DNA of 21,025 nt from Eubacteriales bacterium (lineage in GTDB: Bacteria; Bacillota_A; Clostridia; Christensenellales; Aristaeellaceae). The stretch is taken from NCBI GenBank assembly GCA_029974035.1, contig JARKQG010000149.1:1-21025 (forward strand), in the 5' to 3' direction. The position numbers and the translations under genes were made by a program. Of the stretch, positions 1-6,808 are shown piece by piece. Numbering within the stretch: position 1 is the first letter of the stretch; every line of letters starts with the position of its first letter. Below the pieces are notes generated by a model. It was not told the origin of the DNA. It worked only from the letters and a program-made list of their open reading frames with translations, and did no database searches.

Positions 1-60
1 GGGGATACCCATGCCAATTTGACGGAGACGGACGGGGTAAATACGCAAATATCGGCAAAA

Positions 61-95
61 ACAGGCTGATTTCAGGCAGAATCAGCCTGTTTTTG
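61..95 (+). terminator. Rho-independent terminator of an upstream gene
   Basis: A stem ACAGGCTGATT / AATCAGCCTGT with a short loop is followed by five T's on the plus strand. It probably ends a plus-strand gene lying off the left edge. A-rich sequence just before the stem means it could also act on the minus strand. Positions 1-60 contain no identifiable gene, though one or two frames stay open and could be the tail of that gene. Confidence 0.75.
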
Positions 96-102
96 AATTG
101 AG

Positions 103-134
103 CAAAGAAAAATCCGTCTCTTTCGAGACGGATT
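103..134 (-). terminator. Terminator of tRNA-Leu
   Basis: Read on the minus strand just after the tRNA 3' end, the stem AATCCGTCTC / GAGACGGATT closes on a 4-nt loop and is followed by a T-rich run (TTTTTCTTT). It sits one base past the encoded CCA, so it terminates the tRNA-Leu transcript. Confidence 0.8.
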
Positions 135-135
135 G

Positions 136-220
136 TGGTGCGGTCGACGGGACTTGAACCCGTACTCCTTTCGGAACACGCCCCTCAAACGTGCGCGTAT
201 GCCAATTCCGCCACAACCGC
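136..220 (-). tRNA. tRNA-Leu (anticodon GAG)
   Basis: The minus strand gives a complete 85-nt class II tRNA. The acceptor stem GCGGTTG pairs with CGACCGC (one G-U). The anticodon stem CACGT/GCGTG encloses the loop TTGAGGG with anticodon GAG. A variable arm (TTCCGAAAGGAGT) and a T arm with TTCAAGT follow, then discriminator A and an encoded CCA (136-138). It reads CUC and CUU codons. A consensus promoter lies upstream and a terminator directly downstream, so it is a single-gene unit. Confidence 0.95.
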
Positions 221-253
221 GTGCATAAAAAAGGTCCAAGGGCGACGAATGAT

Positions 254-282
254 ATTATACCGAACGCCGCCGAGTTTGTCAA
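254..282 (-). promoter_or_regulatory. Consensus sigma-A promoter of tRNA-Leu
   Basis: On the minus strand, TTGACA (282-277) and TATAAT (259-254) are separated by exactly 17 bases. Both boxes match the vegetative consensus perfectly, as expected for a stable RNA gene. Transcription would start near 247, about 27 bases before the tRNA. Confidence 0.9.
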
Positions 283-366
283 CCTGCAATTTCATGACGC
301 AGCCCATCGCCCAGGGTTAAGTTTGGCATTTCGCGCCGGCTTTTCCGGGGTTTTACGGGTCGGGGG

Positions 367-395
367 TTTACTTTGGCCGGGGAATGGGGTATAAT
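367..395 (+). promoter_or_regulatory. Sigma-A promoter of the ileS T-box leader
   Basis: TTTACT (367-372) and TATAAT (390-395) are spaced by 17 bases and sit just upstream of the T-box leader. Transcription would start near 402. The perfect -10 box and correct spacing make it the likely ileS promoter. The stretch 283-366 contains no gene or clear signal. Confidence 0.75.
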
Positions 396-401
396 GACGG
401 A

Positions 402-655
402 AAACATTTATTCGCGATGAAGGGAAGCGCCCTGCGCCGGGGCCGCGAAGCGAGCCGGGGATTGGTGAAAGCCCGGACGGTCATGCGCATGGGGAATCAT
501 CCCGGAGCGGCGGGCTGAACTGTCAGTAAGCCCGGCCGGGTTCGCCCGTTACAGCGGCGGCGCATGTCTGTGCGCCATGAGCGGGCGCGCCATGCGCCAA
601 ATTGGGTGGTACCGCGAACCTTCGTCCCAAGCCGGGCGAAGGTATTTTTCTTTTG
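402..655 (+). promoter_or_regulatory. T-box riboswitch leader of ileS
   Basis: The leader holds the near-invariant T-box sequence GGTGGTACCGCG (605-616). Upstream are blocks typical of T-box Stem I and Stem II: GGTGAAAGCC near 463, CCCGGAGC at 501-508, then CAGTAAG (524-530) and CCCGTTA. A terminator hairpin follows the T-box. In this RNA class uncharged tRNA pairs its anticodon with a specifier triplet and its CCA end with the T-box bulge. That stabilises an antiterminator and turns the synthetase gene on. The downstream gene is ileS, so uncharged tRNA-Ile is the expected ligand. I could not place an AUC specifier with confidence. Confidence 0.93.
619..655 (+). terminator. T-box-controlled intrinsic terminator
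   Basis: CCTTCGTCC pairs with GGGCGAAGG as a 9-bp stem with one G-U, followed by TATTTTTCTTTT. It lies directly after the conserved T-box, and its 5' arm would be competed away by the antiterminator. This is the expected off-state structure. Confidence 0.88.
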
Positions 656-666
656 GAGGGGCTACC

Positions 667-3600
667 ATGATCGAAAAAGCGCCAACCACGCTGGATTTTG
701 TCGGCCGCGAGGCCGAGGTGCTGAAATTCTGGAAGGAGAACGACATCTTCGGCCAGTCGGTGAAGCTGCGCGAGGGCTGCGAGACGTTCACCTTCTACGA
801 CGGCCCGCCCACCGCCAACGGCAAGCCCCACATCGGCCACATCGAAACCCGGGCCATCAAGGACCTGGTGCCCCGCTATCAGCTGATGAAGGGCAAAAAC
901 GTGCTGCGCAAGGCGGGCTGGGACACCCACGGCCTGCCGGTGGAGCTGGAGGTCGAGCGCATGCTGGGCCTGGACGGCAAGGAGCAGATCGAGCGCTACG
1001 GCATCGAGCCCTTCATCAAGGCGTGCAAGCAGTCCGTCTGGAAGTACAAGGCCGAGTGGGAGCACATGTCTGACCGCGTGGGCTTCTGGCTGGACATGGG
1101 CAACCCCTACATCACCTATGAAAACAGCTACATCGAGTCGGTGTGGTGGTCGCTGAAGCAGGTGTGGGAGAAGGGGCTGCTCTACAAGGGCCACAAGGTG
1201 GTGCCCTACTGCCCCCGCTGCGGCACGGCGCTGTCCAGCCACGAGGTTTCCCAGGGCTATAAGGAAGTCACGGACGATACCGCCTTCGTGCGCTTTGCGG
1301 TGAAGGGCGAGAACAATACCTTCTTCTACGCCTGGACCACCACGCCCTGGACGCTGCCCTCCAACGTGGCCCTTTGCGTCGGGCCGGACTACGACTACGC
1401 GAAATTCCGCCACCACGGCGAAACCGCCATCATGGCCAGCGCGCTGATCCCCCAGGTGGTGGGCGAGGATGCGGAGATCCTCGAAACCATGAAGGGCCGG
1501 GACCTGGTGGGCATGGAGTACGAGCCGCTTTTTGACTTTGTGCGGGACATCCCCGACAAGCCCGCCTGGCGCGTGGTGGCGGACGACTACGTGACCCTCA
1601 CCGACGGCACCGGCATCGTGCACATCGCGCCGGCCTTCGGCGAGGACGACGCCCGCGTGGGCCGCTTAAACGGCCTGCCCTTCGTGCAGCTGGTGGACGC
1701 CCGCGGCGTCATGGATGCGCGCACGCCCTGGGCGGGGCTCACCGTGAAGCAGGCGGACGGGCCCATTATCGAGGACCTGGAAAGGCGCGGCCTTCTGCTG
1801 AAAAACGAGCCGCACATGCACAACTACCCCTTCTGCTGGCGCTGCGATACGCCGCTGATCTACTACGCCCGCTCCACCTGGTTCATCCGCATGACCGCCG
1901 TCAAGGAGCAGCTGCAGGCCTCCAACCAGTCGGTCAACTGGATGCCCGACAACATCAAGGACGGCCGCATGGGCAATTTCATCGACAACGTGCTGGACTG
2001 GGGCCTCTCCCGCGAGCGCTACTGGGGCACGCCGCTGCCGGTGTGGGTCTGCAAGGACTGCGGCCACGTCCACGTGATCGGCTCCGTCGAGGAGCTCCGG
2101 AAGCTCGGCAGGGATGTGCCGGCGGACATTGAGCTGCACCGCCCCTACATCGATCAGGTGACGCTTTCCTGCGAAAAGTGCGGCGGCGTGATGAAGCGCA
2201 CGCCGGAGGTCATCGACTGCTGGTACGATTCCGGCTCCATGCCCTTCGCCCAGTGGCACTACCCCTTTGAAAACAAGGAGATGTTTGAGGCGAACTTCCC
2301 GGCGGACTTCATCTCCGAGGCCATCGACCAGACCCGGGGCTGGTTTTACACGCTGCTCGCCATCGGCACGCTGATCTTCGGGCGCTCGCCCTTTGAAAAC
2401 TGCCTGGTGCTGGGCCACGTGCAGGACAAGGACGGCATCAAGATGTCGAAGCACAAGGGCAACGTGGTAGACCCCTGGGAAGTGCTGGACAAGCAGGGCG
2501 CCGACGCCGTGCGCTGGTACTTCTATTCCGCGGGCGCGCCCTGGCTGCCCAGCCGCTTCTCCGGCGACATGGTCAGCGAGGTGCAGCGCAAGTTCATGGG
2601 CACCCTGTGGAACACCTACGCCTTCTTTACCCTCTACGCCTCCATCGACGGCTACGACCCGACGGGCGAAAAGGCCGCCCCGGGCGACTTCTCGCTGATG
2701 GATCGGTGGGTACTCTCCCGACTCAATACGCTGGTGGACTTCGTGGACCGGGGCCTTGCGGACTACAGGATTACCGAGACCGCCCGCGCCATCGCCGCCT
2801 TCACCGACGAGCTGAGCAACTGGTACGTGCGCCGCTGCCGCGAGCGCTTCTGGGGCAAGGGCCTGGCCGGCGACAAGCTGGCCGCCTTTGAGACCCTCTA
2901 CACCGTGCTGACCACGCTGACGGGCCTCATCGCCCCCTACACCCCCTTCATGGCGGAGAGCATGTACCAGAACCTGGCGGCGAAGAACCCCGGCGCAAGG
3001 ATGAGCGTCCATCTGACCGACTTCCCGAAGGCCGACCTTTCCAAGGTGGACTCCGGCCTCGAGGCCGAGATGGAGAAGGTCATCGAAATCGTGCAGCTGG
3101 GCCGCGCCTGCCGTGCCACCGCCGGCATGAAGACCCGTCAGACCGCCAAGACCCTCTACGTCAAGGGCGCTGCCCTCACCCCCGGCATGACGGATCTGGC
3201 GGCGGAGGAGCTCAATGTGAAGGCCGTCGCCTTTGTGGACGACGCCCGCGCCTTCACCACCTACAAAATCAAGCCGCAGCTGCGCACCGTGGGCCCGAAG
3301 TACGGCAAGCTGGTGGGCGCCATCGGCAAGGCGCTGCTTGCCCTCGACGGCAACGACGTGGTGGACGCCTTCTCCCGGGGCGAAGCGCTGCAATTCGCCG
3401 TGGAGGGCACCGCTGTGGAGCTGTCTGCGGCGGATGTTCTTACCGAGCCCATGCAGAAGCCCGGCTTTGTGGCCGAAACGGAGGGCGGCGTCACCGTGGT
3501 GCTGGACACCAACCTCACCCCCGAGCTCATCGAGGAGGGCTTCGTGCGCGAGGTGATCTCCAAACTCCAGACCCAGCGCAAGGAGGCGGGCCTCGAGGTG

Positions 3601-3783
3601 ACGGACCACATCCTCATCACGCTGGATACCACCCCCAGGCTTCGGGATGCGGTGCTCGGCGGCCAGCAGGAGATCCTGCGCGCGGCGCTGGCGGACGGCC
3701 TCGCCGTCGCGAAGCCGGAGGGCTTTGTGCGGGAGTGGTCCATCAACGGCGAGGCGGCCGTCATCGGCATCCGAAAGGCGTAA
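667..3783 (+). CDS. ileS: Isoleucyl-tRNA synthetase, type 2 (long, eukaryote-like form)
   Basis: Cytoplasmic class I synthetase that attaches isoleucine to tRNA-Ile. The product is 1038 residues. ATP-binding motifs are HIGH at residues 55-58 and KMSKH at 592-596. GWDTHGLPVE lies near residues 100-110, and CPRC (182-185) begins the editing region. Cysteine pairs at 462/465 and 502/505 look like a zinc site. Length and the stretch ITYENSYIESVWWSLKQ are those of IleRS, not ValRS. The family is the type 2 branch found in eukaryotes and some bacteria, which is typically insensitive to mupirocin (family knowledge, not shown here). The ATG at 667 is chosen because GGAGGGG precedes it and it follows the T-box terminator; the frame stays open further upstream into the riboswitch, which is not plausible coding. 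A PP2C-like gene follows 30 bases after the stop. Confidence 0.97.
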   Translation: MIEKAPTTLDFVGREAEVLKFWKENDIFGQSVKLREGCETFTFYDGPPTANGKPHIGHIETRAIKDLVPRYQLMKGKNVLRKAGWDTHGLPVELEVERMLGLDGKEQIERYGIEPFIKACKQSVWKYKAEWEHMSDRVGFWLDMGNPYITYENSYIESVWWSLKQVWEKGLLYKGHKVVPYCPRCGTALSSHEVSQGYKEVTDDTAFVRFAVKGENNTFFYAWTTTPWTLPSNVALCVGPDYDYAKFRHHGETAIMASALIPQVVGEDAEILETMKGRDLVGMEYEPLFDFVRDIPDKPAWRVVADDYVTLTDGTGIVHIAPAFGEDDARVGRLNGLPFVQLVDARGVMDARTPWAGLTVKQADGPIIEDLERRGLLLKNEPHMHNYPFCWRCDTPLIYYARSTWFIRMTAVKEQLQASNQSVNWMPDNIKDGRMGNFIDNVLDWGLSRERYWGTPLPVWVCKDCGHVHVIGSVEELRKLGRDVPADIELHRPYIDQVTLSCEKCGGVMKRTPEVIDCWYDSGSMPFAQWHYPFENKEMFEANFPADFISEAIDQTRGWFYTLLAIGTLIFGRSPFENCLVLGHVQDKDGIKMSKHKGNVVDPWEVLDKQGADAVRWYFYSAGAPWLPSRFSGDMVSEVQRKFMGTLWNTYAFFTLYASIDGYDPTGEKAAPGDFSLMDRWVLSRLNTLVDFVDRGLADYRITETARAIAAFTDELSNWYVRRCRERFWGKGLAGDKLAAFETLYTVLTTLTGLIAPYTPFMAESMYQNLAAKNPGARMSVHLTDFPKADLSKVDSGLEAEMEKVIEIVQLGRACRATAGMKTRQTAKTLYVKGAALTPGMTDLAAEELNVKAVAFVDDARAFTTYKIKPQLRTVGPKYGKLVGAIGKALLALDGNDVVDAFSRGEALQFAVEGTAVELSAADVLTEPMQKPGFVAETEGGVTVVLDTNLTPELIEEGFVREVISKLQTQRKEAGLEVTDHILITLDTTPRLRDAVLGGQQEILRAALADGLAVAKPEGFVREWSINGEAAVIGIRKA

Positions 3784-3813
3784 GAAGCGCCGGCAGGCGC
3801 GGGGAGGCGCGGC

Positions 3814-4635
3814 ATGACCATTCTGGAGCGGTTTGTGCGGTCCAAGACCGGGCGTCCGGAGGACTGCGAGGACATCCTCTTTATGGGCGAACACTTCGCC
3901 GCCGTCATTGACGGCGCCACCGCCCGGACGGGCGCCCGCTTTGGCGGCGTGACGGCCGGGCGGCGGGCCGCGCTCCTGGCGCACTCTGCCCTTGAAACGC
4001 TGCCCGGGAACGCGGACCTTCCCCAAACCCTGCGGCACCTGACGGCGGCATTCGCCGGGTACGCCCGCGAAGCCGGACTCTCGCTGGAGGACGGCGAACG
4101 CCCGTCGGCCGCCGCCGCGATCTACAGCCGGCGGCGGCGCGAGGTATGGCTCATCGGGGACTGCCGCTGCCGGATCGGCGAGATCGAGTACGATAACCCC
4201 AACGGCATTGACCGCGCCGTCGCCGGCGCCCGCAGTCTCGTCAATCAGGCCGAGCTGGAAAAGGGGCGGACGGCGGCCTCTATCATGGCCCACGACCCTG
4301 GAGCGGAATTCATCCGCCCGCTTTTGATGGCGCAGTTCCGGTTCCAGAACCGCGCGCCGGGGTCCGCGGGCGGCTACGGCTATTCGGCCATCGACGGACG
4401 GGAGATCCCCCCTTCCCTGGTGCGGACGGTGCGGCTGCGCCCGGAGGACTGCGAGCTTTCCCTGGCTTCCGACGGATACCCGGTGCTGGCGGACACGCTG
4501 GCCGGGTGCGAGCGGGCGCTGGCCGACCTCCTCGCGGCAGACCCGCTGTGCATTTTTGTCAACCGGGGCGTGAAAGGACTGCGGCCCGGGCTTGAATCCT
4601 ACGATGACCGGGCGTACCTGCGCCTCGCGCCGTGA
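3814..4635 (+). CDS. PP2C-like protein serine/threonine phosphatase (divergent)
   Basis: A 273-residue protein with the layout of a small PPM/PP2C phosphatase. An early Asp-Gly in AAVIDGAT (D33) would bind metal. GDCRCRIGE mid-protein resembles the GD strand of the family. LASDGYP resembles the SDG motif, and YDDRAYLRL at the extreme C-terminus matches the final Asp-Asp metal ligand. No membrane segment is visible, so it is probably cytoplasmic. The ATG at 3814 follows GGGGAGG at 3801-3807. It starts 30 bases after ileS with no terminator between, so it may share the T-box-controlled transcript. Its substrate is unknown. Motif spacing is loose, so a pseudo-phosphatase is possible. Confidence 0.7.
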   Translation: MTILERFVRSKTGRPEDCEDILFMGEHFAAVIDGATARTGARFGGVTAGRRAALLAHSALETLPGNADLPQTLRHLTAAFAGYAREAGLSLEDGERPSAAAAIYSRRRREVWLIGDCRCRIGEIEYDNPNGIDRAVAGARSLVNQAELEKGRTAASIMAHDPGAEFIRPLLMAQFRFQNRAPGSAGGYGYSAIDGREIPPSLVRTVRLRPEDCELSLASDGYPVLADTLAGCERALADLLAADPLCIFVNRGVKGLRPGLESYDDRAYLRLAP

Positions 4636-4686
4636 CGGCAGGCCCGGACGAGCGCCAGAAATATCGTCAATTTTTCAATTCAAGCA

Positions 4687-4715
4687 TTGCGCTTCGGCGT
4701 GGGTTGTGTTATAAT
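4687..4715 (+). promoter_or_regulatory. Host promoter of the interrupted tRNA-Ser locus
   Basis: TTGCGC (4687-4692) and TATAAT (4710-4715) are 17 bases apart. The predicted start near 4722 lies about 66 bases before the 5' half of the split tRNA-Ser. It is outside the integrated element. No good -35/-10 pair precedes the intact tRNA-Ser at 4866, so this promoter probably transcribes it by reading through the broken half. The stretch 4636-4686 has no feature. Confidence 0.75.
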
Positions 4716-4787
4716 ACCGCTCGTTGACGGCGCGACCGCCGCCCGGAACCGGCACGCGGTGCCGGCGCCAAAAACCTCATAGCGCGT

Positions 4788-4831
4788 GGAGAAGTCGCCT
4801 AGCTTGGTCGAGGGCGCGCGACTGGAAATCG
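4788..4831 (+). pseudogene. 5' half of a split tRNA-Ser(GGA) (left junction)
   Basis: These 44 bases match the first 44 bases of the intact tRNA-Ser at 4866 except at two positions: acceptor GGAGAAG instead of GGAGGAG, and anticodon stem CGCGA instead of TGCGA. After 4831 the sequence turns unrelated, so the 3' half is absent here. The missing half is at 7022-7070. Its CTTCTCC pairs perfectly with GGAGAAG, and its CG completes the CGCGA/TCGCG stem. I read this as the host tRNA gene interrupted by integration. Confidence 0.88.
4815..4831 (+). repeat. att core, left copy (attL)
   Basis: The 17-base sequence CGCGCGACTGGAAATCG recurs exactly at 7005-7021. It spans the anticodon stem-loop of tRNA-Ser(GGA). 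Flanking bases on the element side differ completely from the tRNA on both ends, so this is the maximal shared core and must contain the crossover point. Confidence 0.85.
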
Positions 4832-4865
4832 GGTAGACGGACCGGAAAACTGCATAATTATTCGT

Positions 4866-4958
4866 GGAGGAGTCGCCTAGCTTGGTCGAGGGCGTGCGAC
4901 TGGAAATCGCATAGGCGTCAAAAGCGTCTCGAGGGTTCGAATCCCTCCTCCTCCGCCA
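4866..4958 (+). tRNA. tRNA-Ser (anticodon GGA), carried on the element
   Basis: A complete 93-nt class II tRNA. Acceptor GGAGGAG pairs with CTCCTCC. The anticodon stem TGCGA/TCGCA encloses CTGGAAA (anticodon GGA). A long variable arm, T arm GAGGG/CCCTC with TTCGAAT, discriminator G and an encoded CCA follow. It reads UCC and UCU. It lies wholly inside the 17-bp att cores and is followed by its own terminator. It differs from the rebuilt host gene by two compensated base pairs only. Similarity to the host locus runs from about 4864 past the terminator to roughly 5010, so it looks captured from a related chromosome. Confidence 0.95.
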
Positions 4959-4961
4959 CGG

Positions 4962-4999
4962 CCCCGGAAACCCAGTGTTTCCGGGGCTTTCCCTTTCTC
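4962..4999 (+). terminator. Terminator after element-borne tRNA-Ser
   Basis: CCCCGGAAAC / GTTTCCGGGG with a 5-nt loop, followed by a pyrimidine-rich CTTTCCCTTTCTC run. Nearly identical to the terminator at 7074-7111 after the displaced 3' half of the host tRNA, showing that the terminator was copied together with the tRNA. Confidence 0.85.
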
Positions 5000-5110
5000 G
5001 GCCACCTTCCGAACTTCGCTCGGCTTCTCGTTCTCGCGTCAGAAAGCTCCCTCTCCCTTCCAATTCATCAAATCTTAACCATACGTCGTATGCGGCATTT
5101 TTGCATACTG

Positions 5111-5139
5111 TGCTGCCCGTTTGCTGCCCAAATGCTGCG
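5111..5139 (+). repeat. Candidate integrase arm-type sites, left side (three direct repeats)
   Basis: TGCTGCC or a close match (TGCTGCG) begins at 5111, 5122 and 5133, an exact 11-bp spacing of about one helical turn. They lie between the tRNA terminator and the 3' end of int. Similar repeats occur at the other element end (6809-6872). Tyrosine integrases of the Tn916/lambda type bind such arm sites through their N-terminal domain. The role here is inferred from position and spacing. The rest of 5000-5182 contains no gene; a short palindrome CATACGTCGTATG lies at 5080-5092. Confidence 0.65.
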
Positions 5140-5182
5140 GACGGATATAAAAACTTGCGAGAAATTGCGCGGAGAAACAGGC

Positions 5183-6475
5183 TTATCGAGAGGGTTTCAA
5201 GTCTTTTTTCTCCTCCTTGCCCGATCCCCTCGCATCCTGCTTCTTCTCGATGAGATTCGGAAAGAGCGCTCGATGGTAGCTGTCCAACACAAACTTAATG
5301 CGGTCTGCTCTGGCCTCGACATAGACCGCAGTTACCAAATCCAGCTTCATATCAAATCCAAGGTGTTGACCGGTTCCCTTCAAACTATGCCCCAGAATTT
5401 TCGCCACAGCGAAGAAATCTCCGGTCAGCTCGTACATGTTCGTCGCTGCCGTGCCCCGCAAATCGTGGAAGCGAATGTGCCGCATCGGTACATGCTTGAG
5501 CAATTGTCCAAAGTCCGACGACAGCGTCTCCCGACGATATGGGGAGCCATCCGGCCGCGCAATCACCAGGCGATTGCCGTAATACGGTTCTCCGCTCAGT
5601 TCCAAGAGCAGTCGCTGCCGTTGCTGCAGCAAAAGCTGCCGCTCAAAGTAGGGCCTCGCGGCGTCCGTAATCGGCAACGTTCGTGACTCGGATTTCAGAG
5701 GAGCCAACTCGCCAATCGTCTTCAAGCCTGCGGGAAGCTGCTGTGGCAGCTGCTCTTCAACACTGAAACATCCCTTTTCCATGTCTACATAATCCCAACG
5801 CAGTCCAATCGCTTCACTGATTCGCAAACCATACATCCCACCCAGCATCACGAGCATATCCCACATCGTTTCCGTTACCTTGGCGAGCAGATGCTGCATC
5901 TCCTTGATGGTATATGGGTCGGGGGTCTTGTTGGGCTTGCCGAACTTCGTGATGATCTCCTTGGCCGGATTACTGGGTATGTAGTGGTACTGTCTGGCGG
6001 CCTCCAACGCCACGCTCAGCGTCCGGTGGACATATTTGACGCTTGATGCGGACAGCTTCTTTTCATACAGCTTCGCCAGCATATCGTCGATGATAGCCGG
6101 CGTGATCTGCTGAAGCCGCAGATGACCTATGAGCGGAATGATGTGGTTCCGAATATTGCCCCTATACCCAGTGAATGTGCTTGGGCGAAGATTGGCTTTG
6201 CCATGTCGCTCTACCCAACCCTCAAGGTATTCCTGAAGAGAAACCTTACCCTGCGCAACAGTTGCTGCCTCGTAGGTCGGATTGATAAACTTCTGGCGCA
6301 TTTCCGCCTCGTGTTGCGTCGCTTCTTTCTTGGTGAGGAAGCCACGTTTCATGTAGGTTTGAGGTCCGTCCACCCTGATGTACTTGAGGTTGACATCGTA
6401 GACGGTTCCAGGTTTGCCTGTAGGCACACCATTTGAATCGCGCTTGTTCTTTACTGTACGGGCGCTGACTGCCAC
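5183..6475 (-). CDS. int: Tyrosine recombinase (phage/ICE-type integrase)
   Basis: Site-specific DNA recombinase, 430 residues from the chosen start. The N-terminal ~70 residues resemble an arm-site-binding domain (GTVYDVNLKYIR...YMKRGFLTKKEA). A core-binding SAM-like domain follows (SLQEYLEGWVERHG near residue 79). Catalytic residues are visible: R218 in GLRISEAIGLRW, probable K261, H337 and R340 in FHDLRGTAATNM, H363 in LGHS and Y385 in TAVYVEA. The H363-Y385 spacing of 22 residues is about twice the usual. The start is GTG at 6475, seven bases after a perfect AGGAGG (6483-6488). An upstream ATG in frame would overlap xis and lacks a binding site. It is the second gene of the xis-int pair and appears intact. 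Confidence 0.93.
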   Translation of the reverse strand: MAVSARTVKNKRDSNGVPTGKPGTVYDVNLKYIRVDGPQTYMKRGFLTKKEATQHEAEMRQKFINPTYEAATVAQGKVSLQEYLEGWVERHGKANLRPSTFTGYRGNIRNHIIPLIGHLRLQQITPAIIDDMLAKLYEKKLSASSVKYVHRTLSVALEAARQYHYIPSNPAKEIITKFGKPNKTPDPYTIKEMQHLLAKVTETMWDMLVMLGGMYGLRISEAIGLRWDYVDMEKGCFSVEEQLPQQLPAGLKTIGELAPLKSESRTLPITDAARPYFERQLLLQQRQRLLLELSGEPYYGNRLVIARPDGSPYRRETLSSDFGQLLKHVPMRHIRFHDLRGTAATNMYELTGDFFAVAKILGHSLKGTGQHLGFDMKLDLVTAVYVEARADRIKFVLDSYHRALFPNLIEKKQDARGSGKEEKKDLKPSR

Positions 6476-6498
6476 GTCACTGCCTCCTCTTAAGTAAA

Positions 6499-6735
6499 TC
6501 AACCGGGGGAATAGCATCGAGCGGAAACCTTGTTGCGCTGATACCAGTCCCAAATCGCCCTATCCACCAAGAGGCGGCGATTGCCGTTTTGAATGTACTC
6601 CAGTTCACCCTGATCCATCAGCTCGCGCAGCTTGTTCTCGCCCAATCCGCTGATCCGGCTCATCTGCTCTACCGTCTTCAACATGGGCAGAAGGTTATCT
6701 GCTGCAATGGCCGTTGTCTTCTGTTTGCCAGCCAT
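6499..6735 (-). CDS. xis: Excisionase-like helix-turn-helix protein
   Basis: A 78-residue protein with a MerR/excisionase-type winged-helix core: TVEQMSRISGLGENKLRELM (21-40) is the helix-turn-helix, followed by a short wing (EYIQNGNRRLLVDR) and a final helix with IWDWYQ. Such proteins bend att DNA and direct integrase toward excision, or act as small regulators. The ATG at 6735 follows GGGAGGAG by six bases. A longer frame upstream (to 6834) lacks a better-placed start. It ends 10 bases before the int ribosome binding site, so the two are cotranscribed. No convincing sigma-A promoter is visible upstream; it may lie within the repeat region 6809-6872. Confidence 0.82.
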   Translation of the reverse strand: MAGKQKTTAIAADNLLPMLKTVEQMSRISGLGENKLRELMDQGELEYIQNGNRRLLVDRAIWDWYQRNKVSARCYSPG

Positions 6736-6808
6736 ATAGCGCTCCTCCCATATGTGTTGCATTGATAAAGGTGTCCACTCCGAACGCCTGTCACCTCCTG
6801 TGATTTTG

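Noticed and set aside
1..69. C-terminal tail of a plus-strand protein
   Set aside because: Two frames remain open from the edge, and the fragment is too short to choose between them. Only the terminator after it supports an upstream gene.
1666..4293. An 875-codon minus-strand open frame
   Set aside because: Antisense shadow of ileS and the PP2C-like gene caused by high GC; it is His/Gly/Arg/Val-rich with no recognisable domain. Long antisense frames at 10550-12376 and 13726-16596 were dropped for the same reason.
5080..5108. Palindrome CATACGTCGTATG and neighbouring GTATGC/GCATAC inverted repeat as an operator or origin
   Set aside because: Short, single, and with no regulator gene to link it to; could be chance. 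Mentioned only as part of the left end of the element.
4724..5686. A 320-codon plus-strand open frame across the tRNA region and the 3' end of int
   Set aside because: It runs through the split tRNA half, the intact tRNA-Ser and a terminator and lies antisense to int. Its composition is not protein-like, so it is a chance frame.
5183..6553. Longer integrase starting at an ATG at 6553
   Set aside because: It would overlap xis by about 55 bases and has no well-placed ribosome site, while GTG at 6475 has a perfect AGGAGG seven bases before it.
6695..6778. A 27-codon GTG-start frame upstream of and overlapping xis (possible leader peptide)
   Set aside because: The nearest AGGAGG (6794-6799) is 15 bases from the start, too far for efficient initiation, and the peptide has no recognisable feature.
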